In this document: piece after piece, positions 24,873-59,216 of the stretch | Numbering within the stretch: position 1 is the stretch's first letter | How the letters are laid out: every line of letters starts with the position of its first letter | NCBI RefSeq assembly: GCF_041146795.1 | Contig: NC_135187.1 | Span: 1,923,501-1,987,500, forward strand | Direction: 5' to 3' | From: Maylandia zebra | Lineage: Eukaryota > Chordata > Actinopteri > Cichliformes > Cichlidae | DNA length: 64,000 nt | Position numbers and translations under genes: made by a program | The notes under the pieces: model-generated | The model's input: the letters and a program-made list of their open reading frames with translations, nothing else | What the model was told of the DNA's origin: nothing | Database searches by the model: none

Positions 24873-26025
24873 ATCTACCAGTGTTAGCACTGCACAGCTG
24901 TCTCAGTCTGTGTTCCTGTGTCTATTTATACTTTTTCCTTCATTTTGTTGCATTTCGTGGATTCTGTTACTTTGAATCTGAAACTTTGTTTTGCTTCAGT
25001 TTTGGATTAAATTTGGACTTTAATCAGCCAAATCAACAGCTCACCTATTCTCTATTCTCACGTGGTTCTATCAGGCATCACATGGACTTTCACTTAACCT
25101 TGGGCCTTCTGTCCTGAGCTGCAGCTCTGTGAGTAAGACAGGCACGAACATCAGCCAGCGTTTCGTTTGCAACAGTTAATAAAAACCTGGTGCAACCATC
25201 GTCTCTCAGGATCAGCAGTATTGGGCTGCTTCACTCACTCTGTGATTCGATGACACCGACTTCATTACCTCCAACTCCTCCTTCAGTGCAGAGAGAAACA
25301 TCTCTGGACCTCTGAGTGATTTTGATACCAGGGATTCGCCCCCTGCTGGCCAATGAAAGAAACGCAGGCACTTCCACTTTGGCTTCACTTTTCAATCACA
25401 GAAAATAGATCCATGTTTTACACAGTTGATTCATATTTCTGTTTTCCTCAAAGTATTGACAGCAGTGCAGTGAAAGCATGCAGCTTGTTCTGCATGTCGT
25501 CTTCAGGAAAGATCACAGAGGGACCAAAATAGCAACGAATACAACTCATAACACGTGAAATAACAACGTCTGGCCTGATGGTGGCAGTACTAGAAACACG
25601 AGGATCACAGCATCATCATGATGGACCGACTGAGAGATGATCTAATATGAAGTAACACATCTAATCTTGGACAGTTTAACAGTTTGTTTCTTTAAAGTGC
25701 AGCAGAAATAAATCTGTAAGTGACAAAGTGACTTTTCCTTTAATCTGAGCTGTGAACGTGTGTTTGTGAAAAATGAAGTTCTTCTTGTTCCAATGCTTTA
25801 ATATTTGATGTCAGTGACTTTACAAATATAAAAACTGAACTGCGTTCTGCACGGAGGAGTTTGTGGTTTGTCTTTCTTTGCCACTTCCTTGAAGCTTCTT
25901 CCTGTACAAAAGCAGGAAGAAGGCTGGCCAGAGTGACAGCAGTGTGCGGACAGGATGTCACTGTAGTACTGCACACCTGTTAGAGTACAGCTTAAACTCC
26001 TGCTCAGCGTCTCCATCCTCTCACG

Positions 26026-29000
26026 ATGTCCTCAGATATTTATGCCAAACCAGATCTATCAAAGAAGGTGAGATACAGCAGAAAGGAGGACGGAGCAGAG
26101 TGGGAGCAGAGGGAGGTGGATATCTACGAGAGTACAGATGCAGCAGGAGGTGAGTGAACCATAATAACATTTCATTTCTGGTTTGTTACAGTTAAGTTTT
26201 CACAAACTGCCATCAAACGTCAAACTTTTTACCTGACTCGCTGTTTCCTGTGATGTACGATTATTTCCTCTTACTGACTTTGAAACAGACGCTCTGCACA
26301 GAAAACAGATTTGGACACTTAAAGGGACCAAGGAAGGTCTTTTGCTCCCTGACTTGTATATTTAAATGTGCTATTGTTACATTTTCATTTGTAAAAATAA
26401 ACAGTGAATCGTGGATAACAGCCCAGATTCAAAGATATCCTGAAGTACACGCTGCTTTACAAACGCGTGAGCAGTGCAGAGAGGAAGGCTGTGGGCGAGC
26501 GTTTGGATGCTGTTTCTAACCCAGTTACACAAATATCATCTACCTGGTCCTTTAAATGGAAGCTGCAATATCAGGAAATACATCAGTTCTAAAGCACACG
26601 TGTGTCAAATTTTTACCATGAAAATGAGAGAAAGATGCATTTAAAGATATGAGAACATTTCTGAATGTGTGTCGTAGATGAACACATCAGTCTCATGGTA
26701 TGTTAAAGACATATTTAACTAATATATGATCTCACCCATAACCCCGTTCTGTTGCTGTAGTCACGTAAAGCGTTTGGACACTTGAGGGTTAAACACAATG
26801 CGGATGTCATATTTTGGTGTCTGACTCTTGTGGAGATGAGCTCATGAAACCACAGGTCTATTAAAGACAGAGTGACAGGAAATGACAAACAGCTCTACCA
26901 CCTGAGCCAGAGCCAGGTGGTAGAGCTGATCAGCTGATAGGAAGGTTGGTGGTTCGATCCCCTCCAGTCTGCATGCCAAATATCCTTGGGCAACATACTA
27001 ACCCCAAGTTGCCCTCTGATGTGTTCATCCGATTGTGAATGTAGTTTAGTTTGCACTTGTGTTTAGAAGTGCTTGTATGAGTGGGTGTGAATGGGTGAAT
27101 GAGGCATGCTGTATCAGCGCTGTGAGTACTCCGGGAGAGTAGAAGAGTGTTGTATAAGAATCGGTCCATTTACCAAACCAACATCCACACTGCTTTCTAA
27201 CAGGACCACAGACTCTGAATCCTCCTTCAGTCCTGAAGGGCTCTTTCAGATGTGCTACACTGGGTCTAAGAGTGCTGTGCCTCCTGATGTTAGCTGGGAT
27301 CATCATCCTGTCCATATGCTGTAAGATAAGATACAACCTCTGAACTTCTCCTGCAAATGAATGTATGACTGATACTGAATCCCAGCAGCCAACAAACATG
27401 CAGCTTCACAACCAGAACGTGTCCTTCTGCCACAGCAAATACAGGAAGTACCTGATCACATGGAAACACCTTTGATATGAGGAAGTGTTGAAGCCTCAGA
27501 GCAGCTTTGACTGAATGTAAAAAGACATATTTTCAGTGAGAACAGGCACATGTCACATGAGTCAGAATCTATTCTTTCAAAGCATATAGATAACATCTCT
27601 GACTACAGGTGTAGAAATGCTGTTTGACTCTTCACCTTCTTCCTCCACACTGAAGCACAATTATTCTGAATCTTGTCAGTGGTTTTTGTTCACAGTTGAT
27701 ACGTATTTAGCTCATCAGATTTCCTGTAGTTCTAACACCTCCACCCACAGGACATGTTAAAGAGCAATGGCTGCAAGTTTCTGACTCTTATTGATATTTG
27801 ACAAAGCAGAGGAAGAAGATTATTTCTGTTCAACGTTTCACTCATTTTATTTTATTTTATTTTGCTTTCACTGAAATATTTCAGATGTTTTGAACAAGAG
27901 TGAAAACAACAAACTTCGAATCAAACATGAAGAAGTTCAGACTAAACACAACAAACTGAACCACGTTTACAATGACACCAAAAAGAATCACACTGAGCTC
28001 CAGGATGAACTTCAAGGTAAGCAAACACCAAGTTCTTATATCACAGATATATTTGTAGAACATTTTAACTTAATTTGAATCTTTTTTTCTCTAAAGACAC
28101 AAAAACCAGCCTGACTCAGTTACAGAGCCGTTATGATGAACTGAGTAAAAACCACAGTCAGCTACAGGAAGAAGTGAAGAAGCTGAAGGAGAAGATAGAA
28201 GGTAATAAAGTTTGAATAACTGATAGAAAACATCAGTGTTACACAGTGATAACCTGATTGTGTCTTTGTTTTGAATCCTAAATGTTTGATGCTGTGTAAC
28301 AGTTTCTCTGTATAAATGTAAGTTTCAGTTCATTATGAATAAGAGAGAAAACCTGAGTTTAAATGAAGCATTTACAGGGAAAATGACAGGAACCAAAGAT
28401 TAATGTGATACAACAGGACACAAAGTCTGTCTTTAAAACATGTGTTTGACTTTAAGGGAAGTGTCCTGATCGATGGATGAGATTTGGAAGCAGCTGCTAC
28501 TTTAAATCCACTGAGAGTGAAACTTGGTCTGAGAGCAGGAGAGCCTGTCAGGATAAAGGAGCTGATCTGGTGATGATAAACAGCAAAGAGGAACAGGTGG
28601 GTGTGTTTGTTCATGTCTGTGTGATCTTTGATGGAGCTGACAGTCATCTGTTACTTGTGTCTTTGACCTGCTGTCAGTCTGTGACCTGCTTCCTGTCTCC
28701 ACTCTGATGGATTTCTTGGATTCTCCTTTTTTGTTGCAGACACATTCAAACGTAAAGTTTTTACACATTTGACAAACATTTAATTTACACAGAAATGTTA
28801 TAAAATGAGAGAAATCCTCATAATCCAGATTATTTTTCTGATTCAATCCAACTGAATCAAATGATTTGTTAACACTGATTCCACTGCAACACTGACTGAG
28901 CTACAGGAGGAGCTGATATTCATTGATTCTTTGGCTCTTTCTGATTTCTGCACAATGGAAGAAAAGTTTCATCACAGTTATTCTTCCTTCAGACATGTTC

Positions 29001-30034
29001 ACAAGATGATGTCACTACAACAGAAGTGCTGAATTATGACTGGAGACAATATTTGTGTCTCTTCTCAAACAGGAATTTGTCAATGAACTGAACCTGAGAG
29101 GAGAGTCCTGGATTGGTCTGGAAGCTAAATGGACATCAGGAGGATATAAATGGGAATGGGTGGACGGATCAGCGCTGACAGAAAGGTGAGACTTTAGTTT
29201 GTTTCTATTCCAGAGTTATTATTTAGAAGTGAAACACTGATGTTTTGGAAGATAGATCAGCAATACATGAGTTGAGCTATTTTCCAACAGCCCCACAAAC
29301 TGAATGTAAAGAAAAGCAGAAATCCTCCTTTGAATGAACAGCTGTGCTTGAACTCTCTTCATCTGCAGTCTGTGATGACGTTCAGTTACAACAAGTCAGT
29401 TTGAAGGAATCAGGATTGAAACATGTTCAAAGCAGCGACCGACACATTTCACTTTGTTCAATTTGTCTTCATGTTTTTGTGCTGTAATGTTTCTTTTCTC
29501 ACAGAACAAAAAGTGTTTCAGAGAATTCCTGTCTCTTCTTCTTTGGTGTTTGTAAAACTTCAGAACATATGAAGGAAGAAGCTTCAGTAAATATGACCTG
29601 ATAGACACACATTTCAAAGTGATGTCTGTAAACAGCTGACAAAACAGTTTCAAACAGCAGAAAGTCAGCTCTGACTTCTTTTTATTCTCCATTTTTACAG
29701 CAGGAAGATTTCATATTCATCAAAGCTTGAAAGCTGTTTTAGTGTGCATGATGATTCTCAGAGAAAAGTCTAAAGGAGGGAAAGTGGGCGAGAAACCTGG
29801 GAAAGAAATACAGCAAATATTGGAAATATTCCAAAAGAGACGCATATTTATATGAATGTGACAATAGTTATGAGTTTAGTCCAGTTTCATATCAGATTTG
29901 ATCTCTCTGACAGGTTCTGGGGAACAGGATCGTCAGATCCTTATTCTGGTTACTATGGAGTCTGCTGTGACCGTGATGGGAAATGGATATGGTCATATTA
30001 TCCTAATTCAATGACCTTCATCTGTGAGAAATGA
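26026..30034 (+). CDS. Type II C-type lectin-like receptor, gene 1 (7 exons, 283 aa)
   Basis: Seven exons with GT-AG borders and consistent phase: 26026-26149, 27204-27320, 27885-28016, 28097-28201, 28457-28596, 29073-29185 and 29914-30034 (852 nt including the stop). The product has a 60-residue N-terminal cytoplasmic tail, a membrane span at about residues 61-80, a lysine/glutamate-rich helical neck (81-159) with sequons NKS, NHT and NHS, and a lectin-like domain (162-281). That domain shows KCP-x2-W, ACQ (Cys190), WIGL (219-222), WEWVDGS (233-239) and C-terminal FICEK. The EPN/QPD and WND sugar-binding motifs are absent, and the fourth/fifth cysteine region reads GVCCDRDGKW with no later partner except Cys281. 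Tail tyrosines (Y6, Y17, Y34) do not form a standard ITIM. It is probably a surface receptor of leukocytes, comparable to fish NK-like or CD209-like lectins; ligand and signalling are unknown. Its first two exons lie outside the tandem repeat and are diverged from those of genes 2-4. The start is the first ATG opening the tail frame. Confidence 0.87.
26899..27178 (+). mobile_element. tRNA-derived SINE in intron 1 of gene 1
   Basis: The head contains a B-box-like GGTTCGATCCCC. The body has GAATGGGTGAATGAGGCATG and the tail CGGTCCATTTACCAA, the layout of cichlid-type tRNA SINEs. The insert ends about 25 bases before the acceptor of exon 2 at 27204. Confidence 0.72.
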
Positions 30035-30262
30035 GTTTGGTGCTTTGATGTAAATGTTTGAATAATCCAACCAAAGACACCTCACTATGAAATGTCCTGC
30101 ATGAGCCTCAGACTCAGCTTACAGTCTTTACTTGTTCATTCTGCATCATATATTGATTACATATATTGTCCCTCTGTGCTCTGTGCTGTACAGTAAGGTT
30201 GGAAGTCATCCACACAAAACCTTGAAGTACTTCATTACTCTGTAGTTCCAGCAAATTGTTCT

Positions 30263-30268
30263 AATAAA
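30263..30268 (+). promoter_or_regulatory. Polyadenylation signal AATAAA, gene 1
   Basis: AATAAA lies 229 bases after the stop codon, in a conserved 3' UTR. It is repeated at equivalent positions in the other units. Confidence 0.6.
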
Positions 30269-30914
30269 AGTCAAAGTGCAGCTTGTCTTTACTTTGCTTT
30301 ACTTGGTTTATTCATCAGCCTGTTGGTCCTAAAACTTCAGTAAATGTCTTCTTCAGTTTCTCTCAAACGGCTGAAAGTTGCTGCTTCTTACTTTTAGCTA
30401 CAAATCAGGAACCAAGAGACTGAAACCAGCACAAATTCAGTTTGTCAAACTTACAACGTGTGAATAAGTGAAGATGAATCCGTTTAAAACAACTTTCCTT
30501 CTTCTTCTTCACTTACATCAAAACACAACTTTACCTTCCTGCTTAGTTTGCAGCGAGCTGCCTGCACAGCGTTAACACACTGAAGGTCAAAGTTCATTTC
30601 AGCATGGCAGAAAGGAAAAGTCCAGAAACAACAACTCTCACAGTGGACACGGTTAAAGTCTGTTGATGACTCTGAACGTGACTCGGGTCTTTTTGTAATG
30701 TGGGCCTTAGTCGTCTTCATGAATCAGACAGTTTCAGAGCCAGTTTCCATGTGACACACTTCCTGCTTTGGACCCTTTACCTGCAGCCTGTATGTGTCCA
30801 CATGTGATTGGTGCAAAGCTTTTAACTAATGACCACAGACCCTGGTTGTGTTTCGCTTCAGATGATTTTCAGCATTTCATTGAATTCTAACTGCATCAAA
30901 GACATTTCAGCGTT

Positions 30915-31800
30915 TCAATTCATCAAACTGACTTCAGATCTTGTTGCATGCTGTGAGTTTCTCTGCTGGTAAACTCGAAATAACTGAAGTTCACACTGAC
31001 GCCATATTTCCTGCATCAGAAACATTCGCTCATTACTAACATTATATATTGTGTGATGACAGCAGCTTCTGAGAAAGCTATTTTTAAGTTGCTGCTGCTA
31101 AGTTCAAGCTCAGTGTCTGTGCATTATGACAAACATTTCAAATACATTTGTGGCTTTGCTTGTATTGGTGTACAAGTATCTATGTATTAATGCATGTAAT
31201 GGAAAAGTTTTCCAAATAAATGGAGAAAAGTATTTAAGCTGTCTGTGTTTGTGCTTTATTCTGCTGTTCGTTTCTGACTCGTTCACATTTGTAATTAATC
31301 ACAACGGCATCAATGAAATCTCAGTAATTAAACTGATAAATCTGAACTTCAGGTCTTGTTGAAATCTGTTTGTTTGTCTGTTTCCAACTGGAGACGGTGA
31401 CAGTGACAGAGCGAACCTCTGCAACGCCGTGACGCCCCGTTAGCTTAGTTCACACTGACGTCATATTTCCTGTGTCACAAACTCTTCTTCTCTCTTCTCA
31501 TTCTGTGGACTTACAACATGTAGAAACTCATGAAAGCAGCATCTAACAAAGGCATTGATGTGCATGTTGCTGCTGCTGAGTTCAGCCTCAGTGTCTCTGA
31601 GATATTCAGACAGGAAATGTTCAGAATGTTCTGGAGGTGTTTTAATGACTTTTTGAAGTCTTTGTTGTGTTCGTGGTTTGTTCTGCTGTTTCTGACTCGT
31701 TCACATTTGTCATCAATTAAAACTGCATCAGTCAAAGTTTTGCATTTGAAGTGAACTGAACTTCAGATCTTGTTGGATGCTGTTAGTGCTCCTAAATAAC
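30915..31800 (+). repeat. Degenerate local duplication upstream of gene 2
   Basis: The blocks CTTCAGATCTTGTTG, TTCACACTGACG(C/T)CATATT and GTTGCTGCTGCT(A/G)AGTTCA each occur two or three times (about 30930-31120, 31345-31600 and 31755-31800). This suggests an old internal duplication of the intergenic/promoter region. Equivalents lie near 47371-48256 and 58189-59074. No coding sense; the 74-78 codon frames here are not conserved as proteins. Confidence 0.6.
31456..31463 (+). promoter_or_regulatory. CRE-like palindrome upstream of gene 2
   Basis: TGACGTCA followed by TATTTCCTG (ETS-type core), 480 bases before the start codon. The degenerate upstream copy near 31000 reads TGACGCCA. Function is inferred from motif only. 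Confidence 0.35.
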
Positions 31801-31942
31801 TCAGCGTTTCACACATCATGACGTGACAGGAAAACTGTGGCTCTCTTCTGGTTTGACTTCCTGGATATTTTCAGTTCAAAGCTGCCTGACTCAAAGAAAC
31901 AGGCAGACAGTGACGGACGGTCAAATATCTTCTTAGCTTAAG

Positions 31943-46490
<14,548 letters not shown>

Positions 46491-46718
46491 GTTTGGTGCT
46501 TTGATGTAAATGTTTGAATAATCCAACCAAAGACACCTCACTATGAAATGTCCTGCATGAGCCTCAGACTCAGCTTACAGTCTTTACTTGTTCATTCTGC
46601 ATCATATATTGATTACATATATTGTCCCTCTGTGCTCTGTGCTGTACAGTAAGGTTGGAAGTCATCCACACAAAACCTTGAAGTACTTCATTACTCTGTA
46701 GTTCCAGCAAATTGTTCT

Positions 46719-46724
46719 AATAAA
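46719..46724 (+). promoter_or_regulatory. Polyadenylation signal AATAAA, gene 2
   Basis: AATAAA lies 229 bases after the gene 2 stop, matching the spacing in gene 1. Confidence 0.6.
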
Positions 46725-47911
46725 AGTCAAAGTGCAGCTTGTCTTTACTTTGCTTTACTTGGTTTATTCATCAGTCTGTTGGTCCTAAAACTTCAGTAAA
46801 TGTCTTCTTCAGTTTCTCTCAAACAGCTGAAAGTTGCTGCTTCTTACTTTTAGCTACAAATCAGGAACCAAGAGACTGAAACCAGCACAAATTCAGTTTG
46901 TCAAACTTACAACGTGTGAATAAGTGAAGATGAATCCGTTTAAAACAACTTTCCTTCTTCTTCTTCACTTACATCAAAACACAACTTTACCTTCCTGCTT
47001 AGTTTGCAGCGAGCTGCCTGCACAGCGTTAACACACTGAAGGTCAAAGTTCATTTCAGCATGACAGAAAGGAAAAGTCCAGAAACAACAACCCTCACAGT
47101 GGACACGGTTAAAGTCTGTTGATGACTCTGAACATGACTCGGGTCTTTTTGTAACGTGGGCCTTAGTCGTCTTCATGAATCAGACAGTTTCAGAGCCAGT
47201 TTCCATGTGACACACTTCCTGCTTTGGACCCTTTACCTGCAGCCTGTATGTGTCCACATGTGATTGGTGCAAAGCTTTTAACTAATGACCACAGACCCTG
47301 GTTGTGTTTCGCTTCAGATGATTTTCAGCATTTCATTGAATTCTAACTGCATCAAAGACATTTCAGCGTTTCAATTCATCAAAATGACTTCAGATCTTGT
47401 TGCATGCTGTGAGTTTCTCTGCTGGTAAACTCGAAATAACTGAAGTTCACACTGACGCCATATTTCCTGCATCAGAAACATTCGCTCATTACTAACATTA
47501 TATATTGTGTGATGACAGCAGCTTCTGAGAAAGCTATTTTTATGTTGCTGCTGCTAAGTTCAAGCTCAGTGTCTGTGCATTATGACAAACATTTCAAATA
47601 CATTTGTGTCTTTGCTTGTATTGGTGTACAAGTATCTATGTATTAATGCATGTAATGGAAAAGTTTTCCAAATAAATGTAGAAAAGTATTTAAGCTGTCT
47701 GTGTTTGTGCTTTATTCTGCTGTTCGTTTCTGACTCGTTCACATTTGTAATTAATCACAACGGCATCAATGAAATCTCAGTAATTAAACTGATAAATCTG
47801 AACTTCAGGTCTTGTTGAAATCTGTTTGTTTGTCTGTTTCCAACTGGAGACGGTGACAGTGACAGAGCGAACCTCTGCAACGCCGTGACGCCCCGTTAGC
47901 TTAGTTCACAC

Positions 47912-47919
47912 TGACGTCA
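47912..47919 (+). promoter_or_regulatory. CRE-like palindrome upstream of gene 3
   Basis: TGACGTCA with the adjacent ETS-type core, in the same position relative to the gene 3 start as in gene 2. Confidence 0.35.
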
Positions 47920-48398
47920 TATTTCCTGTGTCACAAACTCTTCTTCTCTCTTCTCATTCTGTGGACTTACAACATGTAGAAACTCATGAAAGCAGCATCT
48001 AACAAAGGCATTGATGTGCATGTTGCTGCTGCTGAGTTCAGCCTCAGTGTCTCTGAGATATTCAGACAGGAAATGTTCAGAATGTTCTGGAGGTGTTTTA
48101 ATGACTTTTTGAAGTCTTTGTTGTGTTCGTGGTTTGTTCTGCTGTTTCTGACTCGTTCACATTTGTCATCAATTAAAACTGCATCAGTCAAAGTTTTGCA
48201 TTTGAAGTGAACTGAACTTCAGATCTTGTTGGATGCTGTTAGTGCTCCTAAATAACTCAGCGTTTCACACATCATGACGTGACAGGAAAACTGTGGCTCT
48301 CTTCTGGTTTGACTTCCTGGATATTTTCAGTTCAAAGCTGCCTGACTCAAAGAAACAGGCAGACAGTGACGGACGGTCAAATATCTTCTTAGCTTAAG

Positions 48399-57308
<8,910 letters not shown>

Positions 57309-57536
57309 GTTTGGTGCTTTGATGTAAATGTTTGAATAATCCAACCAAAGACACCTCACTATGAAATGTCCTGCATGAGCCTCAGACTCAGCTTACAGTC
57401 TTTACTTGTTCATTCTGCATCATATATTGATTACATATATTGTCCCTCTGTGCTCTGTGCTGTACAGTAAGGTTGGAAGTCATCCACACAAAACCTTGAA
57501 GTACTTCATTACTCTGTAGTTCCAGCAAATTGTTCT

Positions 57537-57542
57537 AATAAA
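57537..57542 (+). promoter_or_regulatory. Polyadenylation signal AATAAA, gene 3
   Basis: AATAAA at the same distance from the stop as in genes 1 and 2. Confidence 0.6.
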
Positions 57543-58729
57543 AGTCAAAGTGCAGCTTGTCTTTACTTTGCTTTACTTGGTTTATTCATCAGCCTGTTGG
57601 TCCTAAAACTTCAGTAAATGTCTTCTTCAGTTTCTCTCAAACGGCTGAAAGTTGCTGCTTCTTACTTTTAGCTACAAATCAGGAACCAAGAGACTGAAAC
57701 CAGCACAAATTCAGTTTGTCAAACTTACAACGTGTGAATAAGTGAAGATGAATCCGTTTAAAACAACTTTCCTTCTTCTTCTTCACTTACATCAAAACAC
57801 AACTTTACCTTCCTGCTTAGTTTGCAGCGAGCTGCCTGCACAGCGTTAACACACTGAAGGTCAAAGTTCATTTCAGCATGGCAGAAAGGAAAAGTCCAGA
57901 AACAACAACTCTCACAGTGGACACGGTTAAAGTCTGTTGATGACTCTGAACGTGACTCGGGTCTTTTTGTAATGTGGGCCTTAGTCGTCTTCATGAATCA
58001 GACAGTTTCAGAGCCAGTTTCCATGTGACACACTTCCTGCTTTGGACCCTTTACCTGCAGCCTGTATGTGTCCACATGTGATTGGTGCAAAGCTTTTAAC
58101 TAATGACCACAGACCCTGGTTGTGTTTCGCTTCAGATGATTTTCAGCATTTCATTGAATTCTAACTGCATCAAAGACATTTCAGCGTTTCAATTCATCAA
58201 ACTGACTTCAGATCTTGTTGCATGCTGTGAGTTTCTCTGCTGGTAAACTCGAAATAACTGAAGTTCACACTGACGCCATATTTCCTGCATCAGAAACATT
58301 CGCTCATTACTAACATTATATATTGTGTGATGACAGCAGCTTCTGAGAAAGCTATTTTTAAGTTGCTGCTGCTAAGTTCAAGCTCAGTGTCTGTGCATTA
58401 TGACAAACATTTCAAATACATTTGTGGCTTTGCTTGTATTGGTGTACAAGTATCTATGTATTAATGCATGTAATGGAAAAGTTTTCCAAATAAATGGAGA
58501 AAAGTATTTAAGCTGTCTGTGTTTGTGCTTTATTCTGCTGTTCGTTTCTGACTCGTTCACATTTGTAATTAATCACAACGGCATCAATGAAATCTCAGTA
58601 ATTAAACTGATAAATCTGAACTTCAGGTCTTGTTGAAATCTGTTTGTTTGTCTGTTTCCAACTGGAGACGGTGACAGTGACAGAGCGAACCTCTGCAACG
58701 CCGTGACGCCCCGTTAGCTTAGTTCACAC

Positions 58730-58737
58730 TGACGTCA
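58730..58737 (+). promoter_or_regulatory. CRE-like palindrome upstream of gene 4
   Basis: TGACGTCA, same position relative to the gene 4 start as in genes 2 and 3. Confidence 0.35.
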
Positions 58738-59216
58738 TATTTCCTGTGTCACAAACTCTTCTTCTCTCTTCTCATTCTGTGGACTTACAACATGTAGAAA
58801 CTCATGAAAGCAGCATCTAACAAAGGCATTGATGTGCATGTTGCTGCTGCTGAGTTCAGCCTCAGTGTCTCTGAGATATTCAGACAGGAAATGTTCAGAA
58901 TGTTCTGGAGGTGTTTTAATGACTTTTTGAAGTCTTTGTTGTGTTCGTGGTTTGTTCTGCTGTTTCTGACTCGTTCACATTTGTCATCAATTAAAACTGC
59001 ATCAGTCAAAGTTTTGCATTTGAAGTGAACTGAACTTCAGATCTTGTTGGATGCTGTTAGTGCTCCTAAATAACTCAGCGTTTCACACATCATGACGTGA
59101 CAGGAAAACTGTGGCTCTCTTCTGGTTTGACTTCCTGGATATTTTCAGTTCAAAGCTGCCTGACTCAAAGAAACAGGCAGACAGTGACGGACGGTCAAAT
59201 ATCTTCTTAGCTTAAG

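Larger units (their letters stand above)
22823..26025. other. Non-coding stretch upstream of the lectin cluster
   Basis: No exon series was found. It contains two short repeat pieces listed separately and probably the promoter of gene 1 in the last few hundred bases, where I see no clear TATA box. Confidence 0.45.

Noticed and set aside
26026..26149. Inhibitory ITIM or hemITAM motif in receptor tails
   Set aside because: Tyrosine contexts (DIYAKP, VRYSRK, DIYEST; VKYSRG in the others) lack the hydrophobic residue at +3, so no standard motif can be claimed.
28502..28846. A 114-codon minus-strand frame over the first lectin exon, repeated in all units
   Set aside because: It is the antisense shadow of the exon and adjoining intron. 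It has no domain and its conservation is explained by the recent duplication.
31126..31754. Frames of 74-78 codons between genes, found in every unit
   Set aside because: They lie in the duplicated non-coding upstream region, show no domain, and are kept only because the units are young.
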